A stretch of 58,510 bases of DNA from assembly GCA_030849075.1 (NCBI GenBank), contig JASAOO010003422.1:1-58510 (forward strand), in the 5' to 3' direction. This DNA is from Zelonia costaricensis. Its lineage: Eukaryota; Euglenozoa; Kinetoplastea; Trypanosomatida; Trypanosomatidae. The notes under the pieces were generated by a model. That model did no database searches, was not told the origin of the DNA, and worked only from the letters and a program-made list of their open reading frames with translations. The translations under genes and the position numbers were made by a program. Below are positions 38,049 to 49,008 of this stretch, piece after piece. Position 1 is the stretch's first letter, and every line of letters starts with the position of its first letter.

Positions 38049-40223
38049 ATGAACACCCAGATATCACGGATGCGCATCCACTTCGTGGACTCGTCCGACG
38101 AGGGGGCCTCGCACGAGGCGGCCATAGAGGTCGGGTCGCCGCGCGACGACGGCGCCGCCTCCGTGGCGAGCTCTGCTCGGACGGCGGCAATGGGGGCAAG
38201 TGCGGCCGCGGCCGCGGCGCGTCAGCCATACACCGGCAGCGGTGGTGTGGGCGAAGAGTCGGAAAACCGCGAGGGAGCTCACCACGTCCGTGGTGGTGGG
38301 TGGCTGTCGTCTGCGCTGTACCGGGGCGTGAATGCTGCGACCGGCCTCCTCCTCGGCCCAAGCAGCAGCGCGCCGCACGAGCCCTACGGCCCTGGCGGCG
38401 GCGGCGGCGGCGAAAGCTCGTCCAACACGCACCGAAGCTTGCGTGGGCAGGCCCGTGCCGGCGGCGGTGGTGCCGGTAGTGCGAGCAGCGTAGGGGACGG
38501 ACGCGTGCCGCACCAACGCAATCGGCACACGGGCCTGCAGAGCACGAGCAGCGGCGGCAGCTGGGAGTTCGGCAGCTCGCGCCACCGCACCTCGACTGAG
38601 TCGACGCCGCCCTTGACAGAGACGCCGAGCTTGCAGGAGGCGGGCAACGCGATGGACGACGCGGGCGAGTGCGACGAGGTGAGCATCAACCTCAAGGACA
38701 CCGTACTCCTCTTTAGGCAGACCGGCTCGGATGTCTTCATGAACATCATCCTCGCCACCCTCAAGACGAGCGACGAGCGCGTCGATGGCGAGACGTTCGA
38801 GATCATTAGCAGTAGCCCGTCGCTGCTCAAGGTGTTCCTCGACTCCGGCCACGTCGACATCGGTGACGTGCGCGTGCAGTCGGTTGTGCAGGCAAAGCTG
38901 GATGAGGTGCTGTCTGCAGACCCGTACGAGGGCGACGTCATCGCAGGCGACCTCCTCGACTACGTGCGGTGCCTCTGCAACGTGCCAACGACCCGCATCA
39001 CCTTCCAGCAAATGGTCCTGCTCCGCTACTCGGGCTTCGACTACATCGAGCTCCTTGTCGACTTCCCCTACCTCTTAGAAAACGTTGAGAAGCCGAGTTT
39101 CTGCATGCGCCTTGTGTTTGTCGTCTTGCACTACCTCAGCATTGTGGCAAGCTGGCTCGGCGTGGTGGTGACCATGGCCTTCACGGCACTGGTGGTGTGG
39201 TCAGTGGTCTTCTGGTTCGACCGACCAGAGAACCGCAACAACGGGTACTGGATCATCATCACGTACGTTGGCGGCTACGTCGTCGGCCTCGTCGTGACGA
39301 TGCGTGTCGAAGAGGGCAAGATCAAGCGCTACGACAATCAGCAGTGGCGCTACCCGGACAACAACTTCCGCATCTTCCCAATCATCCCGGTGTACGAGGT
39401 GATGCTCAGCTACGCCCTTCTGCGGTACGAGATGTCCGCCGACGCGAAGCGGTTCTTCATCATTCGCCACGACCTGCGCAACGGCTCGCTGGTCCAGCAC
39501 ATCACGAACGGCTTCTTTTATGCCATGCCGCAGATGGTGATGCAGACCTTTCTCTTCCGCAGTGAGCACCGCTACCCGCACGACAACTCCGCGGTGGTGT
39601 GCTACTGGCTGTTTCTCGGCTTCGCGTGCGCGATGATGCTCATGTCCATCTTCGCCTTCTACCGCATCGCCGTCTTCTCGCACTCATGCAATGATCGCGG
39701 CTTCGCCCTGCTCTCGGCGCAGGCGGGGGTGACGAGCAGCGGCTCGGCCAAGCTCCCCTCGCGGCGTGTCCGCCCATCCGGCATAGCCACCAAGGCGCTC
39801 ATCTTCTTCACGACGTACTTTTTTGTGGCCGAGGCGGTGACGCTGTTTGTGTGTCTGCTCAACCTGTACTCATGCGACAGCAATGCTACCGTGTTTCTCG
39901 CTCTCTACGTCGGCATCCTCGGCGTGAACATCATCGTGTTTCTCTTAATGTACCTGTTCATTCCCTTCTCTCGGCTGATGGGCCTCGTGTGTGTGCCGAT
40001 GGTCGGCATGGAGACCGCGTTCCTCATCTTCATGCACATTGAAAATACAGAGAGTGAGTGCATCCTTTTCCGCTACAACTTCTCGGGATGGGTGATTCCT
40101 AGCATTGTGTGCTACGGCGCGATGTGTACGTCCCTGCTGGTGTGGATTTGGGTTCTGCTGCTGGAGGGGCTGCGCGGCATACGAGTCACGCAGCGGGCGG
40201 TGGATCACTACATCTTGACGTAG
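38049..40223 (+). CDS. Polytopic membrane protein of unknown function
   Basis: This 724-residue protein has a long Gly/Ser/Ala-rich, probably cytosolic N-terminus (1-210). A soluble helical region follows (about 215-340; LLFRQTGSDVFMNIILATL, VVQAKLDEVLSADP), then eight to ten membrane spans from about 357 to 710. Spans include LHYLSIVASWLGVVV, WIIITYVGGYVVGLVV, CYWLFLGFACAMMLMSIF, ALIFFTTYFFVAEAV, VFLALYVGILGVNIIVFLL and SIVCYGAMCTSLLVWIWVLL. A segment YAMPQMVMQTFLF before a span recalls the PQ...Q element of XK-related (XKR) proteins, and the overall span count would fit, but the resemblance is weak. No transporter signature is evident. The ATG at 38049 lies 34 nt after an AG at 38013-38014 that follows a clear pyrimidine tract; Met8 (38070) is an alternative start. 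The very long spacer downstream may include its 3' UTR. Confidence 0.78.
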   Translation: MNTQISRMRIHFVDSSDEGASHEAAIEVGSPRDDGAASVASSARTAAMGASAAAAAARQPYTGSGGVGEESENREGAHHVRGGGWLSSALYRGVNAATGLLLGPSSSAPHEPYGPGGGGGGESSSNTHRSLRGQARAGGGGAGSASSVGDGRVPHQRNRHTGLQSTSSGGSWEFGSSRHRTSTESTPPLTETPSLQEAGNAMDDAGECDEVSINLKDTVLLFRQTGSDVFMNIILATLKTSDERVDGETFEIISSSPSLLKVFLDSGHVDIGDVRVQSVVQAKLDEVLSADPYEGDVIAGDLLDYVRCLCNVPTTRITFQQMVLLRYSGFDYIELLVDFPYLLENVEKPSFCMRLVFVVLHYLSIVASWLGVVVTMAFTALVVWSVVFWFDRPENRNNGYWIIITYVGGYVVGLVVTMRVEEGKIKRYDNQQWRYPDNNFRIFPIIPVYEVMLSYALLRYEMSADAKRFFIIRHDLRNGSLVQHITNGFFYAMPQMVMQTFLFRSEHRYPHDNSAVVCYWLFLGFACAMMLMSIFAFYRIAVFSHSCNDRGFALLSAQAGVTSSGSAKLPSRRVRPSGIATKALIFFTTYFFVAEAVTLFVCLLNLYSCDSNATVFLALYVGILGVNIIVFLLMYLFIPFSRLMGLVCVPMVGMETAFLIFMHIENTESECILFRYNFSGWVIPSIVCYGAMCTSLLVWIWVLLLEGLRGIRVTQRAVDHYILT

Positions 40224-40643
40224 CCCGCGTCGCACTCTCCGTGCATCGCTCCCCGCTTTGGTCATCATCCGCCGCGCTGTGGACTTGTGTCGGATGTGTT
40301 GAAGGGCCGTGGCCCGTGCCACCGTCAGACAGGCTGAATCTGCTGTACTTGTAATCTTGTTTCTATGTCGGGGGGAGGGGGGGGTGCCGACCGCGCGCAC
40401 ACGTTCTGTAGCGTCGCCGCGCTGGGTGGCGAGGTAGACGAAGGGGGCACGTATGTTGCGTTTGCGCGCACGTCTCGGCCACTCGTAACTTTTTTTGTTA
40501 GGTTGGTGCATGTGTGCGTGTCTGTGTGCCTGTGCGGAGGCGAGGTAGTGGGAGGGGGAAGGGGGGTAGGAGCAGGAGGTACGGGAGGCGCGTTTTGCAC
40601 TTTGCTGGGTGCAGAACCATCGGCATGCGTTGGATGTGCGTGC

Positions 40644-40671
40644 GTGCATCCGCGTGCGTGCATCCGCGTGC
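40644..40671. repeat. 14-bp tandem duplication
   Basis: GTGCATCCGCGTGC is repeated twice at the start of the long gene-free region. Confidence 0.8.
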
Positions 40672-41770
40672 GTCGGCGTGTCTGGCCCGGCACTGCGATT
40701 GCACTCACCTTCGGTTGTTTGTTTGTTGGGCTCCACTCCCTTGCCCTCATCTCACTCCCTGCGGCGCCGCATCGCCGTTCATCCGCGGCGCCACGCCGTG
40801 CGAACCCTCATTTTGCAGAGGGGGGCCTTTACCCGCCTCGGCTGTGCGCCCCCCCCTCCCGCCACTTCGCGAGCTCCGTACTTCGCTGTGTCGCCCCGCT
40901 TCCTCGACGCGTCTGCTCGAGTGCTCTGAGAGGCATGTGCAGACAGCCACAGAGAGAAGAGGTGGGAAAGAAAGCGGCGCGTACTCCAGCGGCACTCCGC
41001 TGTTCGTATCTTCTGGTGAACAGACGCCTTGAGTCCCAGCTTTTTATTATTATTGAAGCTTCCCCGGGCTGCAGTTGGCCTCACTCCCCGTCCCCAGTCT
41101 CCTCCCCCCTCTCTCCCCGCTCCTCGCCTGCGGGTCTCGCGCTGCGCCGCCCGTCCGATCACTTGCCCCCTCGTGCCCCTCGCACTCACGTAGAGGAGCG
41201 CCACATGAAGCGTGCAACAGGCTGAAGAAGAGAGAATCGACTCAACACTGCACCTTGGCGTTGGGCGCGACGCGACAACGTCATTTTTTTTGTTTGACTC
41301 CGTGCGCAGATGTGCAGTGTTTTGAACGAGGCCTGCTGCTGGCTGAGGAGGCTCTGCTCTCCGCGAACGCGTATCAAAATCGCTCTCCTGCGGTGCCCGT
41401 GAAGGCGAAAAGGGAAGACGAAGCCCACATGCGCGCACACACTCGACGCGCCTCCGCGTGGCTTTGAGGTACGTTCGTGAAACTCGCGCTGCATAGGCTC
41501 CCGCTGCGCTCCACTTCCTCTCGTACCACCTTCGCCGCCTTCCTTTTTCTCCCTTTCGCTGCGCGTTTCCGAAGAGAAAAAAAAAAGAGGAGTTGTAAAG
41601 GCCCGCCTTCTTCTCCACGAGGCTCACGCTTTCTCGCCCCTCCTTAGTGCCACCTTTGTGCTAAGGTGTGTATGCGTGCGTGAGTGCGAGCACAAACGGG
41701 TCACTCTGAGGGCGCCTTCGACGCACCCCCAAAGTTAGCTGCGCTTGCCTACGCGGTTTCTCACCGCGGT

Positions 41771-41773
<3 letters not shown>

Positions 41774-41801
<28 letters not shown>
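41774..41801. repeat. (CA)14 microsatellite
   Basis: Uninterrupted CA run within the long gene-free region. Confidence 0.95.
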
Positions 41802-41804
<3 letters not shown>

Positions 41805-41944
41805 AAACACACTCATACACACACATAACCCGTCTTCCGCGACGCCGTCCCTTTTTCTTTTCTCTTCATATTCGCGTTTGATTCCGCAACGCGTCTGCCT
41901 CTCCGCTCGTAGCACTCTCCCCCTCTGGTCTCACCCTCCCTCTG

Positions 41945-41983
41945 ACACACACACACACCCACACACACACCCACACACACACG
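41945..41983. repeat. Interrupted (CA)n microsatellite
   Basis: CA units with CCC interruptions within the long gene-free region. Confidence 0.9.
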
Positions 41984-44479
41984 TGGGATCGTCGAGACAA
42001 GAAACCCAACAACAAAACAGCCAAGGAAGCGGACTCGTCCTGCTTTCGCCCGCGGCAGTATAAACGTGCGCCCGCTGCGGAACTGACTCGACTCACGGGG
42101 AAGCAACGCACACTCTACAGTGACCCTACTGTTTCCCCCCTTTTCTTGTTCATCTATCTCCGCATAGTCAAATCGGTTGAGCACTCCCCCCCCCTTCCCC
42201 AGCTCCACACAGACTTGCGCACGCACGCCACACCCCATCCTTGACAAGTCCGCTGCCAGCCTTGCTCGCTGTCACCGCCTCCCCGTCACAGCGCGCCCCC
42301 TCCGTGCACGGCGGTGCTGTTCGCTGTATCATCCGTCCCACCCCCTTCCCTCCCCACCCGCTGGTCCCTCCCCCACCGCCTTCGCACACCGATCCGCCGC
42401 CGTGCGACAAGGAAAACGAGAAAACCAAAAAAAAAAAAGGAAACTCAAGCGCAACACACGAGAGGCATCCGAGAAGGAGACCTTTCCGACGTTCGGTTCG
42501 AGCGCTTTGTCTGCATCGGCGCCGTTTTGCGTGACCGTTTCTCTGCTGCCCAGCGCCGCCTCTCATCCTTTTTTTTTTTTGGTGCTTCGTTGCTTCTCCA
42601 CCCTCCTCATCACACCGCCGTCGCGGCATCGCTCTCGTACAGTCGCGCACACTCGCGCAGCGACTCGCCGCTTCACATTTTTTTTTTCATTTGGTTTGAC
42701 CCCCATCACGCCTTTCCTCCTTTTCCTTCTCTCGGCTGTGGTGTTCTGAAGCAGGTATTCGTGCTCGTGCGCTGTCGTGTCACCTTACCTCCACCTTCCT
42801 CTTCCTCCTCCCCCCTCATCACGCGGTGGCTGTGGACGGCGTACCTGAGTGGACTGCGACGTTGAACTGGACATCGGCCGGGTCTCGGTACCCCGCCACC
42901 CCCTTTCCCCTCCATCACACACCCCACCACGCGAACGCAGTGTGGAGAGCTCCCAGCTGTTGCGGCTGCCACGGCAAACGCGCCCTTCCTCCCCCCCGTG
43001 TCTCCCTCCCCCGTGGTTGTCACCGTCCCCCCCTTCTGTTTTCTCACTTGGTTTTCGCCCTTCGTTGGCGTCGCCGCCGCCCCTTCGCCCCTCTCCGCGC
43101 CCCCGCCTCTGTCTTCTCTTTCGCCTCTCCGTTCCCCGACCCACACTGCCGTGCGCCTCTCGTGTACCCCCGCCCCTTAAGCGCCGTTGTCGCTGCAGAT
43201 TGTCCCCTCGGAGCCCCCCATTTACAGGGAGTCTCGCGCCGCCTCCTGCGGCGGATTGTTCCCGTTTTTCATTTGACCTTGTTTTTCCTCCCCCTCTTTC
43301 TTCTGTTTCTTTGTGTCTTGTGTGGGGACGCGCTGGTAGGCGATAAGGTCTCCCCCGCCGACGCTGTTTGTTTGCAGCCTCCATTGTAGATTGGTTTCTC
43401 CGTCACTCCCTTTCCGTCGACTTGTTCACTTCGGCGTCGCTGCCGTTTGTGGTCAACCCGCCTCTCCGACTTCTTGCTGCTGCACCCGACGGGCTTTTGT
43501 TTTGTGACGTGCTCGTGGCGCGGCGGCGTGCGTCCGTGCGTGCCTGCGTGCCTGCGTGTGTGGGTGTTGGTGTTGGTGCGAGTGTACTGTCTACTCGTTC
43601 ACTACGGAGACCATACGTACCATCATCCCTCCCGCCATCCACGGCGCTTGCTTTGTTTGGTCCTTTTGTTTCCTTTGCTGTGCTTGTGTGTTGCGCTTGA
43701 GCACTTCCGGTTTTCTCTTCCGTCACCTGTTCGTGGTCTCTCCCTCTCTCTCTCTGCCCTTTTGTCTTTCTCTCTCCTCCCCCCTCTTCTCGTTCCCCTC
43801 CTCGTTGACGACGTCGCTGTTTAGTCTTGCTGCTTCCGCGCTCTGACTACCGAAGGACGCGCGCAAAATCTCCCCCCCCGATCATTTCCCGCTCCCTCTT
43901 TTTTTTTGTTTTTCCCGCCCTACTCACAGCCGTTTCGCTTCCTTCCATCTTTTCTTCCACTACGTTTGTGTATTTGTTTGTGCGTGGACTTGCCTGAGCT
44001 TTGTCAGTGTTTGTGTGTGTGCATGTGTGTCCACGCGATAGCACGTTCGACTTACCATCCAAGGTACTGTAGCTGTCTCCTCCCCCCTGCCCCCCCCCCC
44101 CGCTTTGGGTGAGCTCATCTCTCCGTCCTCTCCCCCCTCCGCACACGCAGGTACGCACACGCACACGCACCCACATAAACGCGTAGGCGGGGCTCGTTGC
44201 AACCCACAGTGACAGTTTCCGGGCATCTCTTCCGTAGCCTTTCCCCCTCTCTGTGCGTGTTTGTGTTTTGCTCCGCCTTTCTGTGCCGTTTCCGTTGTGC
44301 CGACACTGGTGGACAGGCGGGCACCCGTGCACGGCGAGTGCCTGAGTAGACACGCACGCATCGCACTTGCACCTTCGTCGGGGAGGAGCGGCTTTTGTCT
44401 GAGACCCACTGTGTGAAGGTGGGCCAGCGTCGCAGCTGAGTGCCCGCATCGCTTTCGCGTTTCGTGTCTGCTCGTCTCC

Positions 44480-44506
44480 TTTTTTTTTTTTTCGCGTTTC
44501 CTTCAG
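44480..44506 (+). promoter_or_regulatory. Strong acceptor-like site upstream of HAD gene
   Basis: A 13-nt T run (44480-44492) is followed by CGCGTTTCCTTCAG. If used, it would give the HAD gene a leader of about 625 nt. Confidence 0.45.
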
Positions 44507-45130
44507 GCGCGCAGGTGTGTGTGTGTGTGCACAATCTGCATTGATTTTGTTTGTTTCTTTGTTCGTTACGTTTTACTGAGTGCGCGCGTGGCTTGCTCTG
44601 CGCCGCCCTCTTCTCGTCTTGCCTCTTCTTCTTCCTCCGCCTCCTCCGCGACGTGCCACCCCCCGCAGCAGTGAGTCTGCGCGGCGTAAAGTGGTGCCAC
44701 CCCTCACTCTCTTCCCGCTTCCCCTACCCACTGTCTCTTGCCTTTCACCTCTCCCGTGGCGCTCCTCTTCGTGTGTTTGTGTGTGTTTTGCGTGCGTACG
44801 TGTTTGGGTGTGCGTTCTTTGTGCGCGCGTTCGAGTGGTGTTCCCTGCTTTTCTTTCTTCTGTGTGGGTTCGGCCGCAGGCCCCTCCCACCCGCGCGCCT
44901 GTGTTTGACTTCTCGTCCACCTCTTGTATTGTTTCCTGACGTCCCCTCAGTTTGAGTTTTCTTTTTGTTCAGCTCCGCTTCGATCGCGGATCGATATCAC
45001 AAAGAGACCGCAAACATCTCACTAAGCATTGAATACACACGCACGCACGCACGCACGCGTACGCACGCGCACGCCTCGCTCGTCTCTTCTCCCTCCCTCC
45101 CTTGGACTTCACGACGCACGCGCTGCGCAG

Positions 45131-47848
45131 ATGGAGCGAGGAGGCGCCTTGAACGACGTGCAGCTCCACCCGCACTTCGTGGCGGCCCGCGACTACGCGG
45201 ATGTCTGCTCCATCGTCAAGCTGCTGAAGGAGCCGCTCGACGACGATGACTTCGAGCCGACCGGCGACGAGCCGTACCTGCCCGCCGCATGCACGAGCAC
45301 CATCCACCTCGGCGACACCCTCAGCGTCCGCTCCTTGAACGACGCGGCAACGGCGCCGCACCGGCGCAACTCGAAGCTGGGCACCAGCAGCAACGCTGCG
45401 GTGCTTCCGGTGCGCGTGCCGGACAGCAACCCGACCGTTGACGATGGCGACGCGCCGCTGTCGCTGGGCAGCGCAGCCCCGATCTCGACCATCAGCGACG
45501 ACGACGACGTTGACATGGGCGCTGGCAGCAATGGAGTTGGCCGAGGCCTGGTCTCGCCCTTCACCCTAGGCACAACGCAGCCGCCCACCCGCAAGAATGA
45601 CTCGCGTCTTCGACTCGCCCGCAGTTTGTCGGCCCTCGGCGCGAGGCCGCGCAGGCCTCGGGTGCTCTGCATCTGGGACGTGGACGACACTCTTGTGGCG
45701 ACGGGGGTGAGTGGGGTGCGGCAGAACATGGTGTTCCGCGAGCAGGACCTCATCACGCTCTTCCGCAGCGCCGGCGATAACGCGCGGCATCTGCTTCTCT
45801 CGCAGGGCAGCATCGATGATGTGTTCGAGGAGCAGGTGGGGCGACTGCGATGCGTGAAGCCCTTCTTTGAGCGATCCACCAACCTTGCCCGCGGAAGCGG
45901 TGGCATCGGCCGGCCAGGCAGCGGACCCGCCGCGAGCGGGAAGGGCCGTGACAACGCGGGCGCGTCGGTGTCGTCAGGTCCGGTCAAAGAGAGATCATCG
46001 TTTGCGGACCTCCTCCGCTGCGGGGGCAGCCGGCAGGTGCGCGAGCAGCCGTCAGGTGCGTCGTCTGTCTGCGGGGCCCGCGGTGGCGGCCCGGCTTGCG
46101 CTCCGTCCAGCACTAACGAGCACGACATGCGCCACTTTGCGCCTGGCACCGTGGTGGTCCGCCTCACCGCGATCAACGACCGCGGCGAGACGACCGAGGA
46201 CGCGGCCTTCTTGGACAACCCCAACGCGTCCCCGACGTGCAGCCGCCCCTTCAACGGGCAGATCGACGACAAGACGGAGCGGCTGGGCCGCTGGCTCGTG
46301 CTGCGGCCGGAGCTGTGGGGCATCACGCTGGCGTCGACGAACACGCCGCTGCCCCCGACGCGCCGCACCGCGTTTGTGAACGGCAAGGTGTACCGCAAGA
46401 TGGACGTGGTGTGGTCGCTTGCCATGAGCGGGGAGTGGGACTCCGTGTTCTTTGTGGACAACAATCTCTCCGAGGTCGGCGTCGTGCGCTACGGACTGCA
46501 GATGTCCGACGTGCTGAACCTGCGCAGTCAGCGCAAGGTGTACCGGCTCTTCCAGGCTGACTACCTGCTGCTCGCCACCGCGGCGAAGCTGCGCGAGATG
46601 GAGCTGCGCTACGGCCGCGACGTGACCAAGCCGCCCGGCGCGCTGGAAAGGTCGAGCTTTCTGCTGAACACGGCCAGCACGCCCCACAAGATCACCTCCG
46701 CAGGCGTTGCGGCCACAGCAGACGGCGGCCGCGGTGGAGTGAAGAGCGGGCGGCCGCTCGGCCCCACCACTGCAGGGCCCCCGAGCGCAGCGCCCACAGC
46801 CAGCATCGAAGACGCCGGCGCCCTCACGCCGTCCAAGTCGGCAGCGACGTCGAGCAGCGACAGCGGCGGCCACCGCAGCGCGGCGAGGGCTAACAGCGTG
46901 GGTGCCGTGCCGGGCGTCGACGTGGCGTCGCCCGCGGCACGTCTGCAGGGCGGCTACGGCGCGGCGGACGACGTGAACATTGTGGCGGCGTCTACTAGCA
47001 GCGGCCGTGGTGGCGGTGGTGGAAGTGGCGTTGGTGTGCACGATCAGCGTCCCGCACCTGACGTGGACGCCGAGAACCTGTCCCTCACCTCGCTTCCACC
47101 CCCGATACAGGCCGCGCATGGCGTGCGTGACAACGACGGGCAGGCGGCGTCGACGATGTCTTTCAACTCCCTCGTGCGGCCGCTGCCGCTGCCGTGCAAA
47201 GATGTTGACTTAGTTGTGGTCAACCTGCACATGACCTCCGCGGACTACCGTCGCGTGCTGACGACGGCGCGAACGAACAGCGATGGGCAGCGGAGTCTCC
47301 AACGGGTGAACGCGCTGCCGGGCCGCTACGTTGGGCAGCCCGTCTTTATCGGCGACCGCAGCTGCACGGACGAGCAGTACAGGGCGATACTGCGCTACTT
47401 CCAGGAGGCGGAGAGCACCGTCTTTCAGCTCATCGAGGAGGAGATGCGCGTGAAGGGTTACGTGGACCTGAGCCAGAGCAGCCGGTGGGTGCCAGCCACC
47501 CGCATGGTGTACGCCCCTCTCCGAGTGCGGCCGACCTTCGTGCCCCACATGTACAGCCTCTACGAGTCGTTCCTGAGGGATCTGGAGGCGCGGTTGGTCG
47601 TGCCGCTGCAGCGCACCGGCGGCACGAGCTCGTCCGTGGTGCTGCACACGGAGGCGCAGCAGCAGCACTACATTCTGCACCGCGTGCTCCCCCTCATCGA
47701 CCCGTATCTCACCGGAGAGCTGGGTCGCGCCATCTTCGATATCTACTTCGCCGACGGCACCATTCCGCGGTCGCTGGCGGAGCCGCTCAAGAAGACGATC
47801 GCGAAAATCCGGACGCGGCTGCAGCCGGTCCCAGAGCGAGTGCGCTGA
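45131..47848 (+). CDS. Protein with HAD-type phosphatase core
   Basis: This 905-residue protein has a haloacid dehalogenase-like catalytic core. Motif I is D183-V-D185-D-T (in LCIWDVDDTLVATG), giving the nucleophile and general acid aspartates. A lysine-containing segment NGKVYRKMD (417-425) fits motif III, and VFFVDNN (439-445) fits the acidic motif IV. Between motif I and III lies a roughly 200-residue insert with Gly/Ser-rich parts. The region after 480 is low-complexity, and a second conserved-looking region occupies about 690-905 (VVNLHMTSADYRRVL, GRAIFDIYFADGTIP). HAD enzymes are mostly Mg-dependent phosphatases; the substrate is unknown. EYA-type phosphatases were considered because of the WDxDxT context, but later EYA motifs are not evident. 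The ATG at 45131 immediately follows an AG (45129-45130); another strong acceptor is the AG at 44505-44506 after a T run. Confidence 0.8.
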   Translation: MERGGALNDVQLHPHFVAARDYADVCSIVKLLKEPLDDDDFEPTGDEPYLPAACTSTIHLGDTLSVRSLNDAATAPHRRNSKLGTSSNAAVLPVRVPDSNPTVDDGDAPLSLGSAAPISTISDDDDVDMGAGSNGVGRGLVSPFTLGTTQPPTRKNDSRLRLARSLSALGARPRRPRVLCIWDVDDTLVATGVSGVRQNMVFREQDLITLFRSAGDNARHLLLSQGSIDDVFEEQVGRLRCVKPFFERSTNLARGSGGIGRPGSGPAASGKGRDNAGASVSSGPVKERSSFADLLRCGGSRQVREQPSGASSVCGARGGGPACAPSSTNEHDMRHFAPGTVVVRLTAINDRGETTEDAAFLDNPNASPTCSRPFNGQIDDKTERLGRWLVLRPELWGITLASTNTPLPPTRRTAFVNGKVYRKMDVVWSLAMSGEWDSVFFVDNNLSEVGVVRYGLQMSDVLNLRSQRKVYRLFQADYLLLATAAKLREMELRYGRDVTKPPGALERSSFLLNTASTPHKITSAGVAATADGGRGGVKSGRPLGPTTAGPPSAAPTASIEDAGALTPSKSAATSSSDSGGHRSAARANSVGAVPGVDVASPAARLQGGYGAADDVNIVAASTSSGRGGGGGSGVGVHDQRPAPDVDAENLSLTSLPPPIQAAHGVRDNDGQAASTMSFNSLVRPLPLPCKDVDLVVVNLHMTSADYRRVLTTARTNSDGQRSLQRVNALPGRYVGQPVFIGDRSCTDEQYRAILRYFQEAESTVFQLIEEEMRVKGYVDLSQSSRWVPATRMVYAPLRVRPTFVPHMYSLYESFLRDLEARLVVPLQRTGGTSSSVVLHTEAQQQHYILHRVLPLIDPYLTGELGRAIFDIYFADGTIPRSLAEPLKKTIAKIRTRLQPVPERVR

Positions 47849-48983
47849 GTGCCTGCCGCAATGCACTTGTAACGAAGACGTGTAATCGGTTACGGATCAA
47901 GCCATAACGAGAGAGAGAGATAGCAAGTGAGAGGGCGAAAGGTGCGGTACGTGTGTATGTGTGTGTGTGCGTGTTGTAAAGGGCAGGAGAGACGTTGCGC
48001 GTGACACGAGAGGCGAGGGCGACTGCATGGGGCGCGTTCTCTTCGCTCTGTCGTTGCCTCGTCGTGTTTTCCTTTTGTTTCCCCTGCCTGGCGCTCGCAG
48101 TGCTTCGCCTTCTGTGCTTCTCTCTCTCCGCGTGTGTGTGCGCGTATGCGTGTGTTTGCGTGCGCGCCAGCGTGCGCCTTCTCAGCCCGCGCTTCATCCT
48201 GACTGCCATCATCGCCCTTACCCGCACCTCCATTCTCTTTCGCGGTTTTTGCCCTTGTTCTTTTTTTCTTTCTTTCCCATACCGGTGTGGCGACGCGACG
48301 TCGTCCTTCAACCTCGAAGGCACGATGTAGCTCTGCTGCGCGCCGATGCGCCTCGCGGTGACTTCCCCTGTTTTCCCCTTTGTCCGTCCTACTGGCGTTG
48401 TTGCTTTTGCATCTCACTATCACCGTGATGGTGCTCTTGGCGATCGATTGTTTCTCACTTTCCTCCTTTTCGTGTTGCTCTTGATCTCAAGCTCCGTCCG
48501 CTTCTCTTTCCTTTTTTTTTTTCTGCTGTTTTTTGGTTTTGTTTGTACTTGGGCTTGTGTTCCCGTTGTCTTGGTGGAAGGCGTTGTCGTCGGCTTCTCT
48601 CCCTCTTGCTTCATGCCTCTTTTCTTTATTTGGTTCATCTCTGCATCCCTCCCACTCCCACGACCCACTCGTGTCTCATGCATCTCGTTCTCCGCAGGCG
48701 CACCACACTCGCAACCTACAAGGCCCACAAACACGGCAGGCAGCGTGTGGGTGTGCGGGCGCGGCGGACTTCTCACGAAGGCTTCGCACTTAGATTCGCT
48801 TCCGCGGAGTCGCATGTCCGTGTGCGTGGGCGTGTGCGTGTGTGTGTGTGTGCTTCTTCTCTTCTGCCCCGTCTGTGACAGCGTGGGCTGTGACCTGAAA
48901 GGGGCACATACGGCGAGAAGAAAGGGGGGGGGGGAGGCATCCGTAGCTCGCATGCCCACCCACTGTGGCCTCGGTCGGGCTTT

Positions 48984-49008
48984 ACACACACACACACACA
49001 CACACACA
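48984..49008. repeat. (CA)12 microsatellite
   Basis: CA run between the HAD and kinesin-like genes. Confidence 0.95.

Larger units (their letters stand above)
40224..45130. other. 4.9-kb gene-free region
   Basis: No open frame on either strand looks like a protein. The left third is mixed with CA repeats. From about 42120 to 45130 the + strand is strongly pyrimidine-rich, with repeated T runs (42570-42580, 44480-44492). It may contain long UTRs, a non-coding transcript or the remains of a lost gene. Confidence 0.55.

Noticed and set aside
40365..41225. 286-codon + strand frame after the polytopic membrane protein gene
   Set aside because: Translated TG/CG-rich repeats (VCVSVCLC) and no domain.
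42785..43384. 199-codon - strand frame in the gene-free region
   Set aside because: Gly/Arg-rich because the + strand is pyrimidine-rich; no protein features.
45131..47848. Eyes-absent (EYA) phosphatase assignment for the HAD protein
   Set aside because: Only the WDxDxT context fits; later EYA signature segments are not evident, so only the HAD superfamily is called.
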